This document shows, piece after piece, positions 34,371 through 45,660 of a stretch of DNA of 64,000 nt (position 1 is the stretch's first letter; every line of letters starts with the position of its first letter). The DNA lies in contig NC_064615.1 of NCBI RefSeq assembly GCF_023898315.1, forward strand, positions 1,185,893,413 through 1,185,957,412, read 5' to 3'. Origin of the DNA: Schistocerca nitens (taxonomy: Eukaryota > Arthropoda > Insecta > Orthoptera > Acrididae). A program made the position numbers and the translations under genes. The notes below the pieces were generated by a model. It was not told where the DNA came from and did no database searches. It saw only the letters and a list, made by a program, of their open reading frames with translations.

Positions 34371-35170
34371 GATCGTTGTTGTAGTTGTAAATTGTCGTAG
34401 CTGTTTTGGAAAAGAACCAAGGCTCCAAGCCCAAATAGAAAACACTGAAGCTCAAATAGTTATAGGTACAGAAAGCTGGCTAAAGCCGGAAACAAGTCCA
34501 GCCGAAATTTTTTCAAACGATCTAACAAAGTTCAGAAAGGGCAGATTAAACACAGTTGGTGTTGGAGTATTTATTGCTGTCAGATGTAGTTTGCCTTGTA
34601 GTGAAATTGAAGCAGATAGTTCCTGCGAAATAGTATGGGTAGAGGTTATGCTTGACCGTCGGACTACACTATTAATTGGATCGTTTTACCGACCCCTGAC
34701 TCAGAAGAAATAGTTGATGAACAGTTCAAAGAAAACTTGAGTCTCATTTCAAATAGGTACCCCGCTCATACAGTTATAGTCGGTGGTGACTTTAATCTAC
34801 TACCCTCGATATGCTGGAAAAATTATACGTTTAAAGCCGGCGGCAGGCATAAAACATCATCCGAAACTGTACTGAATGCTTTCTCAGAAAATTATTTTGA
34901 ACAATTCGTTCATGAGCCAACTCGAAGCGTAAATGGTTGCGAAAGCATACTTGACCTCTTAGCAACAAATAATACTGGACAAATAGGGAGTATCATGACG
35001 AATACAGGGGGTTAGCGACCACAAGGCAGTTGCTGCTAGGCTGAATACCCTAACACCCACAACCATCAAAAAGAAACGCAAAGTACATCTATTTAAAAAA
35101 GCTGATAAAAATTCTCTTAACGCCTTTTTAAGAAACAGTCTCTACTACTTCTGAACTGATCATGTAAGCG
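34371..35170 (+). pseudogene. CR1-like ORF2, endonuclease (EEP) domain remnant
   Basis: NCRSCFGKEPRLQAQIE and IVIGTESWLKPE (about 34390-34490) are the first EEP blocks, SFYRPL follows near 34681, and after a frameshift the frame 34737-35015 has TVIVGGDFNLLP, the GDFN catalytic block, and ESILDLLATNN. The final SDH block is represented by VSDHKAV-like bases near 35012-35028 in another frame. At least two frameshifts. The domain nicks target DNA in intact elements. Confidence 0.65.
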
Positions 35171-36143
35171 TAGAAAAGATGTGGAATGATTTCAAAGAAA
35201 TAGTATCGACGGCAATTGAGAGATATATACCATATAAAGTGATGGTACTGATACCCCATGATACACAAAACGGGTCAGATCACTGTTGCAGAAGCAACGA
35301 AAAAAGCATGCCAAATTTAAAAGAACGCAAAATTCCGAAGATTGGCAAAGTTTTGCAGAGGTTCGAAATATAGTGTGTGCCTTCAACGCGAGATGCTTGT
35401 AATAATTACCACAACAAAACTCTGTCTCGGAATCTGGCAGAAAACTCAAAGAAATTCTGGTCATATATAAAGCACAACAGTGGCAAGAGGCAACCAATAC
35501 CTCCACTGCGCCATAGCAATAGTGAAGTCACTGATGATAGTGTCACCAAAGCAGAGTTATTAAACACGGTTTTCTGAAACTCCTTCACCAAAAAAGACGA
35601 AGTACATATTCCCGAATTCCAATCAAGAACAACTGCGAAGATGAGAAACATAGAAGTTGATATCCTCGGTGTAGCAAAGCAGCTTAAATTACTTAATAAA
35701 GGCAAGGCTTCCGATCCATATGGTATACCAGTCAGGTTCCTTTCAGAGTAAGCAGATGCAATAGTTCCATATTTAGCAATTATATTTAACCGCTCGCTCA
35801 CAGAATGTTCCGTACCTAAAGACTGGAAAATTGCTCAAGTCACACCAATACCCAAAAAGGGAAATAGGAGTAATCCGCTGAATTACAGGCCCATATCACT
35901 AACGTCGATTTGCAGTAGGGTTTTGGAACATATACTGTATTCGAACATTGTGAAGTACCTCGAAGAAAACGATTTAGTGACACATAGCACGGATTCAGAA
36001 AATATCGTTCTTGCGAAACACAACTAGCTCTTTATCCTTATGAATTAATGAGTGCCATCGACAGGGGATGTCAAATTGACTCCATATTTTTAGATTTTCA
36101 GGAGGCTTTCGACACCGTTCCTCACAAGCGTCTTCTAACGTCA
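35171..36143 (+). pseudogene. CR1-like ORF2, reverse transcriptase remnant, 3'-truncated
   Basis: Scattered frames carry the region before the palm (FWSYIKHNSGKRQPIPPLR, about 35455-35515), then KGKASDPYGIPVRFLSE (near 35699-35747), PIPKKGNRSNPLNYRPISL (near 35848-35904) and SRVLEHILYSNIVKYLEEND, and after a frame change AFDTVPHKRL (36105-36136). The YADD block is absent because the copy stops there, at a perfect palindrome. Stops and frameshifts are frequent. The fragment at 41120-42385 covers the part missing here. Confidence 0.7.
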
Positions 36144-36150
36144 CACACCC

Positions 36151-36176
36151 AGGTGTCATGTTAAAACATGACACCT
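36151..36176. repeat. Perfect inverted repeat, 12-base arms
   Basis: AGGTGTCATGTT, two A bases, then AACATGACACCT. It lies eight bases past the point where the CR1-like copy breaks off, so it may mark the inner edge of an inserted element or a rejoining event. Confidence 0.6.
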
Positions 36177-36738
36177 CACACACATGAAACCTCTCACTGA
36201 GTGCGTTGTCAGAAGTGTCTGCTTAGATGACATTCCGCCACAATTTGTGTAAGTGCATGTGAGGGGAAGTAGTGAGCGGAAATTTGTGAAAAACTGAGTG
36301 AAAGCAATGCTTAAATAGTAGCTTATTGAGACACCAACCAGGGACAACGAAACAGGACGGATAAATTTGCAGATGACAGGCTGTCAAAAAAAACCATGAA
36401 AACGAGCACTAAAACCGATATATAACAATGCAGTTCAGTTAACTATGTAATTTTAAGAAATTAAAAAAAAAATTGACCCACAGAAGATGACACATTGGTG
36501 TAGAAACATGTCTGGGTAAATATAAAAATAAACTAATTGTGTTTGCATAAGGCTGATTTCCAAAACAACCCAGTTTTTAAATAGCAAACACGCAAGAACG
36601 AAAAAAGGAGCTTCAGACCTTAGTAGAATGCGTGTAACGGGAACTGTGAAACATACTGTGTAAACGCTGCCAAGTAAAATGTAAAAAAAATTGCCGTTTA
36701 CAGAGCATAAACACTAATAGCCAGTCTATATACACATA
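36177..36738. other. AT-rich DNA with a possible Penelope-type fragment
   Basis: Around 36480-36530 the sequence CAGAAGATGACACATTGGTG and AGAAACATGTCTGGGTAAAT resembles a worn CTGANGA...GAAA Penelope terminal-repeat segment (one T to A change in the core). The rest has no recognised content. Confidence 0.3.
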
Positions 36739-38194
36739 TCAAAAAAAGTTTTGCATCACCCTGGTTCCCAGAACTCCTGAAGATAGACATTGACTGTGGA
36801 TATTGTATCACAGACACAGTCGCTTTGACTGTTCAGAGATGTCACTAAACCCGCCCAAAGATGTAAACAACCGTGCACGAGCAGCGTGCCTGTTAGACGG
36901 AGGGGGCCGACAGCCGATCAGTTCCAGTCATTCCACCGGGAAGGAGGTACACGGCTCGTGTTGTCTGTAGTTCAACCATGGCTAGACGGTCAATACCGCG
37001 GTTCGATCGCGTCCGCATTGTTACTTTGTGCCAGGAAGGGCTCTCAACAAGGATAGAGTCCAGGCGTCTCGGAGTGAACCAAAGCGATGTTGTTCGGACA
37101 TAGAGGAGATACAGAGAGACAGGAACCGTCGATGACATGCCCCGCTCAGGCCGCCCAAGGGCTACTACTGCAGTGGATGACCGCTATCTACGGATTATGA
37201 CTCGGAGGAACGCTAACAGCAACGCCACCATCTTGAATAATGCTTTTCGTGCAGCCACAAGACGTCGTGTTAAGACTCAAATTGTGCGCAATAGGCTGCA
37301 TGATGCGCAGTTTCACTCCCGACGTCCATGGCGAGGTCCATCATTGCAACCACGACACCACGCAGCGCGGTGCAGAGGGGCCCAACAACATGCTGAAAGG
37401 ACCGCTGAGGATTGGCATCACGTTCTCTTCACCGATGAGTGTCGCATTTGCCTTCAACCAGACAATCGTCGGAGACGTGTTTGGAGGCAACCTGGTCAGG
37501 CTGAACGCCTTAGACACACAATGTCCAGCTAGTGCAGCACGGTGGAGGTTCCCAGATGTTTTGGGGTGGCATTATGTAGAGCCGACGTACGCCACTGGTG
37601 GTCACGGAAGGCCCCGTAACGGCTGTACGATACGTGAATGCCATCCTCCAACCGATAGTGCAACCATATCGGCAGCATGTTGGTGAGGCATTCGTCTTCG
37701 TTGACGACAAATCGCGCTCCGATCGTGCACGTCTTGTGAATGAGTTCCTTCAGGATGACGACATCAGTCGACTAGTGTGTCCAGCACGTTTTCCAGACAT
37801 GAACCCTATCGAGCATGCCTGGGACAGATTGGAAAGGGCTGTTTATGGACGACGTGACCCACCAACCACTCTGAGGGATCTACGCCGAATCGCTGTTGAG
37901 GAGTAGGATAATCTGAACCGACAGAGCCTCGATGAACTTGTAGATAGTATGCCACGACGAATACAGGCATGCATGAGTGCTAGAGGGCGTGCTACTGGGT
38001 ATTAAAGGTACCGGTGTGTACAGCAGTCTGGACCAGCAGCTGTGAAGGTCTCGGTGTATGGTGGTACAACATGCGATGTGTGGTTTTCATGAGCAATAAA
38101 AAGGACAGAAATGATGTTTATGTTGATCTCCATTCCAATTTTCTGTACAGGTTCCGGAACTCTCGGAACCGAGGTGATGCAAAACTTTTTTTGA
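36739..38194 (+). mobile_element. Tc1-like DNA transposon with intact terminal inverted repeats
   Basis: TCAAAAAAAGTTTTGCATCA begins at 36739, and its exact complement ends at 38194; the match continues, with a few differences, to about 43 bases (GGTTCC...GAACT). Between lies one transposase-like region on the plus strand. Length (1.46 kb), single gene and TIRs are typical of Tc1-like elements, which cut and paste at TA. TA-rich flanks (TATA before, TATTA after) fit, though the exact duplication is not clear. Confidence 0.88.
36978..38004 (+). pseudogene. Tc1-like transposase, DD34E, inactivated
   Basis: Start ATG at 36978 in good context; the N-terminal helix-turn-helix region reads ARRSIPRFDRVRIVTLCQEG. 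A TAG interrupts the frame at 37101. The frame then continues to 37532 with the second DNA-binding region and VLFTDECRICL, which holds the first catalytic Asp. A frameshift near 37530-37558 and another TAG near 37577 follow. The last part (to 37906) has FVFVDDKSRSDRA, where the usual DN.RPH block is mutated, and DMNPIEHAWDRL with the catalytic Glu; 34 residues separate the second Asp and Glu. TAG at 37904-37906 probably replaces a Trp codon, and the natural end RGRATGY is at 38004. It is clearly a pseudogene of about 340 codons. Confidence 0.85.
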
Positions 38195-38869
38195 TGTGTC
38201 TATTACAGAGTAAACATTCAAAAGTAATTCTGTTAATTAACAGAACACAGTGTCACGTTGCAGAACTGCAGCCGTGGTACGACATACGGTGCCAGCGGAT
38301 GGATCCTATTCCACACCTACGTCCACATTCCGCAGTTCCATTTTACGGTGTAGTTATTGTCATTTTCTCCCTCCCCATTCCATTCGGAAACAGAGCGTGG
38401 GAAAACTGCTGCTGTTGAGCGCCCTTTTGAGCTCTAATTGCTACGGTTTTTTCCTCGTGATCATTACCCGAGACATCTCTGAGAGGACGTAATATGCCGC
38501 CCGGCCGGTCCTGCAACGTGTGCAGCTGGATCTGAGGAGTAAGCGTAGGCGCGAGGCTGCCCGCTTGACTTGTGGTGCCCCTGGAGCGCCCACTGGGCCG
38601 GACGACGGTGAGGTAGCGTGGCGCTGGTCGTCAGTCCCAGCGAGTGACGGTCCCACGACGACGAGCAACTATCATTTCGTCGACGAATTGCACTGCATTT
38701 TCTTCGAAAGATACGCTGCTGGCCATCATCTTCGTTTCCCACAACCAGTTTTACGTGGTGGTTCCACTTTACCCCAAGTCGGACGGTTACTACAACACTT
38801 TTCGGAAACGCTATTGAGAAAATTTATAGAATCGGCGTTTGAACCTGTTTTACAATTGTTATTTTCGAG
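38195..38869. other. Unassigned DNA
   Basis: A plus-strand frame at 38520-38891 (123 codons) and a minus frame at 38464-38742 overlap. Neither has a recognisable motif, though 38500-38660 is GC-rich. Confidence 0.35.
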
Positions 38870-39080
38870 AAACACTATTGAGAAAGTTTAGAGAACTGGC
38901 ACTTTTAAGCTCACTGCCGAACGTACATTGCGCGTGAGGTCCACGAAGATAAAATACGCGGAATCAGCGCTCATACGGAGGCACATACATAGTCGTTTTT
39001 CCGTCGCTCTATCTGCGAGTGTAACAGGAACGGAACTGACTACTACTTGTATAGGGTACCCTCCCGCCACGCAGACGTTC
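38870..39080 (+). pseudogene. Non-LTR retrotransposon 3' end fragment
   Basis: ACGAAGATAAAATACGCGGA, CTCATACGGAGGCACATACA, CGTTTTTCC.TCGCTCTAT and GGGTACCCTCCCGCCACGCA match, from memory, the C-terminal DKIREIRAHTEAYR..FFPRS coding end and 3' untranslated region of a common locust LINE. The minus-strand fragment at 58805-58990 belongs to the same 3' end (GGTAC, CTGCCACACACCGTAA). The terminal GTAGATGTAG tail is missing here. Confidence 0.55.
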
Positions 39081-39930
39081 CTGCGATTCACTGTCGACAG
39101 CGGAATGGAACAGTAATGGACGTCCTCGGCTACCTGTGTACGACGTCTCACATTCACGCAGCCACGCTCAGGTCTTCTGCAGACTCGTACCGTCCTGTAC
39201 ACCGTACCAATCTCCGCAAATAGCACCAGGCAACTTCCGACATTATCCATGAACTGTATGAATTGCAGCAACGCCCCAACAACAATTCGTCAGTGCACCC
39301 CAGAAATTAACGCTATCACTGCTTGTCTCGCAGCTTTATCATTACTCTGCACCGCGCTAAGGCCCCCCAATCTCACAATGGTTGTAGACAATTTACCGCA
39401 GGCGTCTGGACCAGCTATGGCAAACTGAAGTTGGTGGTGTGACCCACTGCCCCCCCCCCCCCGCCCCCGTTTCCACGGAACACAGCTGGTTAGCCCGTAC
39501 TACAGGAGGCGCTGCCCTGTGGTACTTGTACAGAACAAGTTGACGCGTCCGCCGGCCGACACGCGCTGTACTTTCGTCGGCTGCGGTGTCTCCAGGCTGC
39601 CTGCCGCACCCGCTCGCTCTCGGCGCACCTGTGTCCACAAACCACCTGCAAAGTCCAGCTCCATACACTGTACTGGACGACGTGACCTGTCCGGTTTGCG
39701 AGATTACACTTGGAGTGGGTGAGTGAGTTATGAAACTCAATAATGATTCGAAGAACACGTTATCTAATCAATATTCCATTGAGTGCACAAAAGTAAGACT
39801 ACTTTCCACGATCAGTCGGTATAACAAATCGCTACAGGAAACTTGACAGCACTATGAAAGGTGGGAGGGGGGGGGGGGTGGAAGATACTTGCGAATATAA
39901 AACTGTGTACCAATGTGTTGTCCCTCACGT
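39081..39930. other. Unassigned DNA with C and G homopolymer tracts
   Basis: A C tract at about 39451-39463 and a G tract at about 39867-39878. Overlapping frames at 39393-39758 have no recognisable motif. Confidence 0.4.
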
Positions 39931-41090
39931 GATGTATGTTAAGTTCAATTCAATTCAGTTTATTAGCGTCCTTGTAGTACATCATCAAAATGACATAGGA
40001 CTTGTCAATAAATATTACAATTTAAAATACATGTACGTGAAAATTTATAATTGAATTTACTTGTCACTCAGACATTACAATTTTAATAGAACTATAAGAA
40101 CATTAACATAAAAATATACAAGTAGGATAACAACATACAAAAAAAAGCTAGTAATTCACACATCAAAGATCATTTCCATTCTTACATTAACACTGTTTCA
40201 CACTTTCATAGAAACAGCAAGTATTTAAACGTGAGGAATTACAATATTTATTACGTCAGGGAAATATTAACTGTGCTTTTATTGTCAATGATTCATAAAC
40301 TCTTCAATACTGTAAAAACTATTGCTCAATAACATGTTTTTTAATTCTCTTTTAAATATGTGCAGTTTTGATATTATTTTTAGTTCTTTGGGGAGATCAC
40401 TGTAGAGGACTTTGGGTTGGTATTGTACACTTTTGTGATACATAGCTGTTTTATGAATTTCTCTGTGGAAATCATTCCTATTCCTCGTTTCGTAGTTGTG
40501 AAATTCTCTGTTCAATGTAGAAAATTCCTCGTGTTCTTTTAAGAAACAAATTCTTTCATATATGTATAAGGATGGTAGTGCCATGATTTTTAATTCTTGG
40601 AAAGCATGCCTACAAGAGTCTCTATATCCTATACCTTTTATTATTCTGACTGCCTTCTTTTGTAGTCTAAATGAATGTTTTGTTATACTATTGTCCCCCC
40701 AAAACTGTAGACCATATCTTAATAAACTGTGCATGAATGAGAAATAAACACATAACACTGTTTCAATATTACATGAGCTTTTAATTATTCTAAGTATATA
40801 ACATCTTTGACTTAATTTTTTGTTCAGTGATATTACATGCTTTTCCCATCTTAAGTGTTCATCAAACCATACTCCCAAGAATTTAGTGTATGATGGTTGT
40901 TCAGTCTTCCACTTACCCAGTTCTACTGTAAGGTTTGTTTTTATTTTATTTGTAATATGTCTGAAGTTGATCCACGTTGTTTTTTGGTATTCACAATGAA
41001 TCTGTTGTCATTAAACCATGTGTCTGCTTAGTCTGTTGCTAATGTGACTTTTTCCTGTCTTACCGCATAACCCTTTATTTTTATCTCTGC
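39931..41090 (-). pseudogene. Non-LTR retrotransposon, post-RT C-terminal region and 3' UTR
   Basis: The minus frame 40285-40878 (197 codons, no internal stop) starts GVWFDEHLRWEKHVISLNKK and contains SFMHSLLRYGLQFWGDN, FRLQKKAVRIIKGIGYRDSC, LPSLYIYERICFL and a C-terminus ending NSFYSIEEFMNH. This is the thumb and post-palm region of insect LINE reverse transcriptases. Upstream on the same strand (40879-41090) a shifted frame continues the preceding block. The downstream ~330 bases (to about 39931) are AT-rich 3' UTR. The palm with YADD is absent, so it is 5'-truncated. The open frame suggests a relatively recent copy. Confidence 0.75.
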
Positions 41091-41119
41091 ATTTGTGTGA
41101 GTTCCCAATTGCTGAGTGA

Positions 41120-42385
41120 GCAAGGGGAGTTACTAACGCAACGTACTGTAGCACGCAGTGGGATTTTGGAACATACATTGTGTTCGAACATTATGAATCA
41201 CCTCGAAGGAAACGGTCTATTGACACACAGTCAACACGGATTTAGAAAACATCGTTGTTCTGAAACAGAACTAGCTCTTCATTCACACGAAGTGTTGCGT
41301 GCCATTGACAAGGGATTTCAAATTGATTCTGTATTTCTAGAGCTCCACAAGCCTTTTGACACTGTACCTCACAAGCGGCTTGTAATCAAACTCCGTGTTT
41401 ATGTAATACGTCCTCAGTTAAGCGACTGGACTCATTATTAACTGTCAGTGACATCACAGTTTGTAGTAACTGACGGAAAGTCATCGAGTAAAGCAGAAGT
41501 GGTTTTTGGCATTCCCCAACGTATTGTTAGAGGCCCTCTGCTATTCCTCATCTATACAAACAGTTTAGGAGACAATCTGAGATTGTTTGCAGACGATGCA
41601 GTCATTTATCGTCTACTTATGTCATCAGACGATCAAAACCAATTGCAGAATGATTTAGAAAAGATATCTGTATGGTGCAAAAATTGGCAGTCGACCCTAT
41701 ATAAAGAAAAATGTGAGGTCATCCACATGAGTGCTGAAAGGAATCCATTAGACTTCGGTTACACAAAAAGTCAGTCAAATTTAAAGGCCGTAAATCCAGC
41801 TAAATACGTAGGTATTACAATTAGTAAAAACTTAAATTGGAAATAACACATAGAAAATGTCGTGGGGATGGCGAACCAAAGACTGCGTTTCATTGGCAGA
41901 ACACTTAGAAGATGTAACAGATGTACTAAAGTACACTACACTTATCTTTCGGAGTACTGCGGCGCATTGTGGTATCCTTACCAGACACGGTTAATGGAGT
42001 ACATTGAGAAACTTCAAAGAAGAGCAGCACGTTTTGTATGATCGATAAATAGGGGAGAATATGTCATGGATAAGATACAGGATTTGGGATGGATGTCATT
42101 AAAACAAAGGCGTTTCTCGTTGCGACGGAATCTTTTCATAAAATTTCCATAACCAACTTTCTCCTCTAAATGTGAAAATCTTTTGTTGACGCCAACATAC
42201 ATGGGGAGAAACGATCATCATAATAAAATAAGGGAAAGCAGAGCTCACACAGAAAGATGTAGGAGTTGGTTTTCTCAGAGCGCTGTTCGAGATTGGAATA
42301 ACAGAGAATTACTGTGAATCTGGTTCGATGGACCATCTGCCAGGCACTTGAGTGTGATTTGCAGAGTACTCTTGTGGATGTGCGT
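41120..42385 (+). pseudogene. CR1-like non-LTR retrotransposon, RT palm to 3' end
   Basis: Two successive frames hold most of the RT: 41097-41441 (LTHSQHGFRKHRCSETELAL, AIDKGFQIDSVFLELHKPFD, VPHKRL) and 41448-41846 (GIPQRIVRGPLLFLIYTN, NLRLFADDAVIY, EKISVWCKNWQSTLYKEKCE, AKYVGITISKNLNWK). FADD is the catalytic palm motif. A TAA at 41440 and later stops break it. The C-terminal region continues through GGCGCATTGTGGTATCC (CGALWYP) to AGCAGCACGTTTTGT (RRAARFV), and the 3' end GTGATTTGCAGAGTACTC matches the end at 16617. It begins next to the oppositely oriented LINE at 39931-41090. Confidence 0.78.
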
Positions 42386-42690
42386 GTATCTGATCTCCAA
42401 TTTCAGACAAATAGCCTTCGCCTTTCGTTTGGCAGTACTTCAATCAATATGGCAGTGGTGGTAATAGTGGTACGGGTGCAAGTTTCATATGGAAATTAAT
42501 TACCCCCACCCCCCAAGCCCACCCCCAGATGACAACGTGTGATTTCCCCAGCCGACACTTGGGTCCCCTCCTCACCGCCTCCCCTCCCTCCATTCCACCA
42601 CCTACCCTATACGCGGGAATTTCGAATTAAGGTGAGAATTTCGAATTTTAAAAAATGGCAGGAATTTAAAAATAGTGGGAATTTCCTTGT
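42386..42690. other. Unassigned DNA
   Basis: C-rich around 42500-42600, then AATTTCGAATT-type repeats with AAATGGCAGGAATTT that recall the GGCGGGAA repeat words at 7052 and 13245. Confidence 0.35.
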
Positions 42691-42766
42691 CCAGAGGCTT
42701 TGCTGATGTCCAAAGGCTTTGCTGATGTCCCAAGGCTTTTCTGATGTCCCAAGGCTTTGCTGACGT
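42691..42766 (+). repeat. Minisatellite, 4 x 19 bases
   Basis: Units CCAGAGGCTTTGCTGATGT, CCAAAGGCTTTGCTGATGT, CCCAAGGCTTTTCTGATGT and CCCAAGGCTTTGCTGACGT follow one another without gaps. The minus-strand frames across it give a short peptide repeat, not a gene. Confidence 0.85.
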
Positions 42767-43441
42767 CCCACCCCTTCCCCCAGAAATTGGCAGGAAATCC
42801 AAAATGGCGGTGGCCTTTCTGGGAATCGAACCACAATCCTTCTGAGTGGAAAGCCCAAGTCCACACGGAAATTGTCCAGATCCTGGAGAGGAAGGTTAGT
42901 TGTGTGTACTTTATTTATTTTGGTTGGAAAACTGAAGTAAAGATCAGTCTAAATTACGTAATTAATCAAAAAGATCAGTCCTAATTACACAACTACATGC
43001 ATAGCGCTACACAAAGAGCACCTAAAATCGCGATACAGCTTAAAAATTGACGATGACATACAGCGGATGTCATCCTACCGGGGAAAAATTTTTCAGTACC
43101 ACTCTAAACTAGTGGCAGACGTACTCAAACTCTACATAGGATGATCCTTTTATCCACAAGCTGGCGGGGAAAAAAAGGCTGGAGTGGAAGGTAGTATCTT
43201 TATCGTTGGAGGGAATTGCGTTCAACTGATGAAATCCTGATGTTGGACAGAGATTAGTCTAATAATCTTACAGCTCGCGATTGTTTCTAGCTGTTTGACG
43301 TCACAGTTCAGTGCAAACACTCCCACTACGTTGCTCAACAATCAGCCTTCAGCCCAGGCGATCGAAATTAAGGAATGCTAACGCACGCTACCACTACAGG
43401 TGGAAGATGTTCCACTGTTCTAATTACGCACCAAAGTTGTA
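42767..43441. other. Unassigned DNA
   Basis: No recognised gene or repeat. Confidence 0.4.
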
Positions 43442-44218
43442 GTGAAAAATACCAACACTCATAATCACTGGGTTCTATGGCTACACGTGTACTGTGGAAG
43501 AGGGGAAATCGTCCTCTCACTGCACCAGCGGAGAGGGGCGGCAGTTGCACGTATGTTGTGCTCGATGTGCGGTCACAGGGTAACCAGTGTAGAGCCACTC
43601 GTATCTCCCCTCCTCCCTCCCTCTCCCCACTGTAGGCTGCTCTACCTTGTCTCTGATGGTCCGCAAAGAGACCCATCTGGTGGCAGTTTGTGGAACTCAG
43701 TTACAGATGGATGCTCCCTGCAATCCGTAAATGTATTTCTCGCAAAGGCTGGAACAATAATGAAATTCTGGAGAACTCTCCAGATCACTTTTTCAAACGG
43801 ACAGCTGCGACGGCTTCTGTGTGCAGGCTTGCAGTCCGCTTCCCGACAGGTGGGCGTTGCCAGAGGTCCACGTGGTCCAGGCGCTCGGTCAATGTCAAGG
43901 ACGCCGTCGTACAGAAAAGCGCGCGACACCGGTGGGACACAGCAAAGCAAGATAAGTGACGGTAGCTCGATAGCACCCTGTTTGTCCAAAGTGCCAGCAT
44001 ACCACCCCAGCGAGCACCCACCGTTCTGCGATAAAACACTTCACTGTAACAAATGTATTCATCATCAGTGCATCTCCCAAAACTGTAAAAAAAAAAAAAA
44101 AAAAAGAAAAGAAAACACGAACGTGATGATACTAAATGTCCTGTTTCCAAGAAACGGGCGCAGTCCATTTTCTTATAGTTTTCTGAGCAAAATCGGTATA
44201 CATTTTACGTTCAACTGA
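43442..44218 (+). CDS. Unrecognised open frame, 258 codons, probably spurious
   Basis: This is one of the longest frames in the window without a transposon assignment. It starts MKNTNTHNHW and has no signal peptide, repeat or motif I know; near its end it runs through a poly-A tract (44084-44107) read as a lysine run. Opposite-strand frames of 115 and 127 codons overlap it, and codon choice looks random. A chance frame is the better explanation. Confidence 0.12.
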   Translation: MKNTNTHNHWVLWLHVYCGRGEIVLSLHQRRGAAVARMLCSMCGHRVTSVEPLVSPLLPPSPHCRLLYLVSDGPQRDPSGGSLWNSVTDGCSLQSVNVFLAKAGTIMKFWRTLQITFSNGQLRRLLCAGLQSASRQVGVARGPRGPGARSMSRTPSYRKARDTGGTQQSKISDGSSIAPCLSKVPAYHPSEHPPFCDKTLHCNKCIHHQCISQNCKKKKKKRKENTNVMILNVLFPRNGRSPFSYSFLSKIGIHFTFN

Positions 44219-45274
44219 AGGATACAATTTGCATCTCTCTCTCTCTCCCCCCCCCCCCCCCCCCTGCTGTTATTTTGCGACATCCAACATAAGTGGCAAA
44301 AAAACTGGTGTGCTGCCGCTGATTACAGATGACCAAACTGCAGAGGAGAGTGCTACACATCTGACACATGTATTGACTAATCTCGCATCTCCTATACATG
44401 TCCACCCAGCATCAAATCGAAACAAAACTTCCACTATTTCGCTGCGAAAGCTACCGATCACTGTAGCATATTCCCATTATTTCGAAACTTACATTGGAGT
44501 AAAGAAAACGCGAGAACTTAAACTTCGAAAAGAAAAACTCACACGTTAAGCCATTTCTTTCGGTTTGATGGACAAAATTACGTGGTTTCAGAAAATCCCT
44601 GGCATTCAAATCAGTATTTATAAATAAACTATCATGCAAGTGTGTATTACAAACTTTTCATACACGTGAAATAACATTACAGAACACAGTAACTCACGCC
44701 ATTAGCTCACATGTTGGAAAAAAACGCAATTATTTTATGTTCAACAACAAATTATAATTCAAGAGGACGCTGTTGTTTCGTACACTATGGCATGTACCAT
44801 TGCAGCAGTGCATTGCTATATTGCACCGGCGTTTACGAAACGTAAAAAAAAGGGCCGTGAGAGCGTGTCTTGTAACATCACCTATTATACGAAAGAACCC
44901 TATAAGATTCCAACCACACATCAAAACATATAACGTGTGTGTGTGCGCTGACATCTGACATTTTTTTCTCCATAACTCGCCTCTAGTGAGTGCTTGTATA
45001 GTTCCTGCCGCATCCAGCAGACTATCATTCGCAATAGCAACAGAGTCTTCCATCGAAGTTTCATAAGCAATTTCATCTTCACAGAACAAATTGTTTCACG
45101 CAGTCTACTCACATTCTGGGAGGTTCCACAGTAAGTTATAACTCAAGTGCTGTCTGTTTTATAATTAGAGATTATGAACTATGATGTAACACAGGATTTG
45201 TGGTTATACAAATATTTTAAACCCACATTCTTTGCGATACTAATTAAAACAATCATGATTCCACAAGAATAGAC
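44219..45274. other. Unassigned DNA with a (CT)n/C tract
   Basis: CTCTCTCTCTC followed by about 17 C bases at 44237-44264. The minus frame 44730-45089 (119 codons) shows no known motif. The last part may be a diverged continuation of the repeat at 45275. Confidence 0.4.
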
Positions 45275-45660
45275 GTACTCAATTTCTGTTGCTTTTATGA
45301 GCTAATTTGTTGTAGTTTGAGAGCATTCTGTGTGTTAAGATTACAATGTGTCATGCACGAGGGCATTACATTCATTTCAGATGTATGAAATACCGACAAA
45401 GATCAGCATATATACAGTCATTTATTATGTTCAGGAGGACTCATCATCGTTATTTTGTAACATCCAGAGGTGGTAAAAAAAACTACAAAGTATCTGCTTC
45501 CAAACTTTAACCAGTTTTACCACTCCTTGTAATAGAACCTCCTGTAAGATTTTATCACATCTCTCTCTTCCGATATATTGAAAAACAAATACCGTATCGG
45601 AGTTGACATCGAGCATATTACACATACACATATCGCTCCATTGGAGCTCGTAGCTCCTAC
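45275..45660 (-). repeat. Dispersed repeat, inverted partner of 50060-50410
   Basis: On the minus strand: TCCAATGGAGC, ATATGCTCGATGTCAACTCC, GTATTTGTTTTTC, GGAGGTTCTATTACAAGGAG, CTCTGGATGTTACAAAA and ATGACTGTATA. All recur in the same order on the plus strand 4.4 kb away, with scattered differences. Similarity fades toward 45200. No coding signature I trust. Confidence 0.65.

Noticed and set aside
38520..38891. GC-rich frame of 123 codons as a host exon
   Set aside because: No consistent third-position bias, no clear splice edges, and overlapping opposite-strand frames of similar length.
44229..44549. Frame through the CTCTC/C tract
   Set aside because: Low-complexity tract keeps it open; no domain in the rest.
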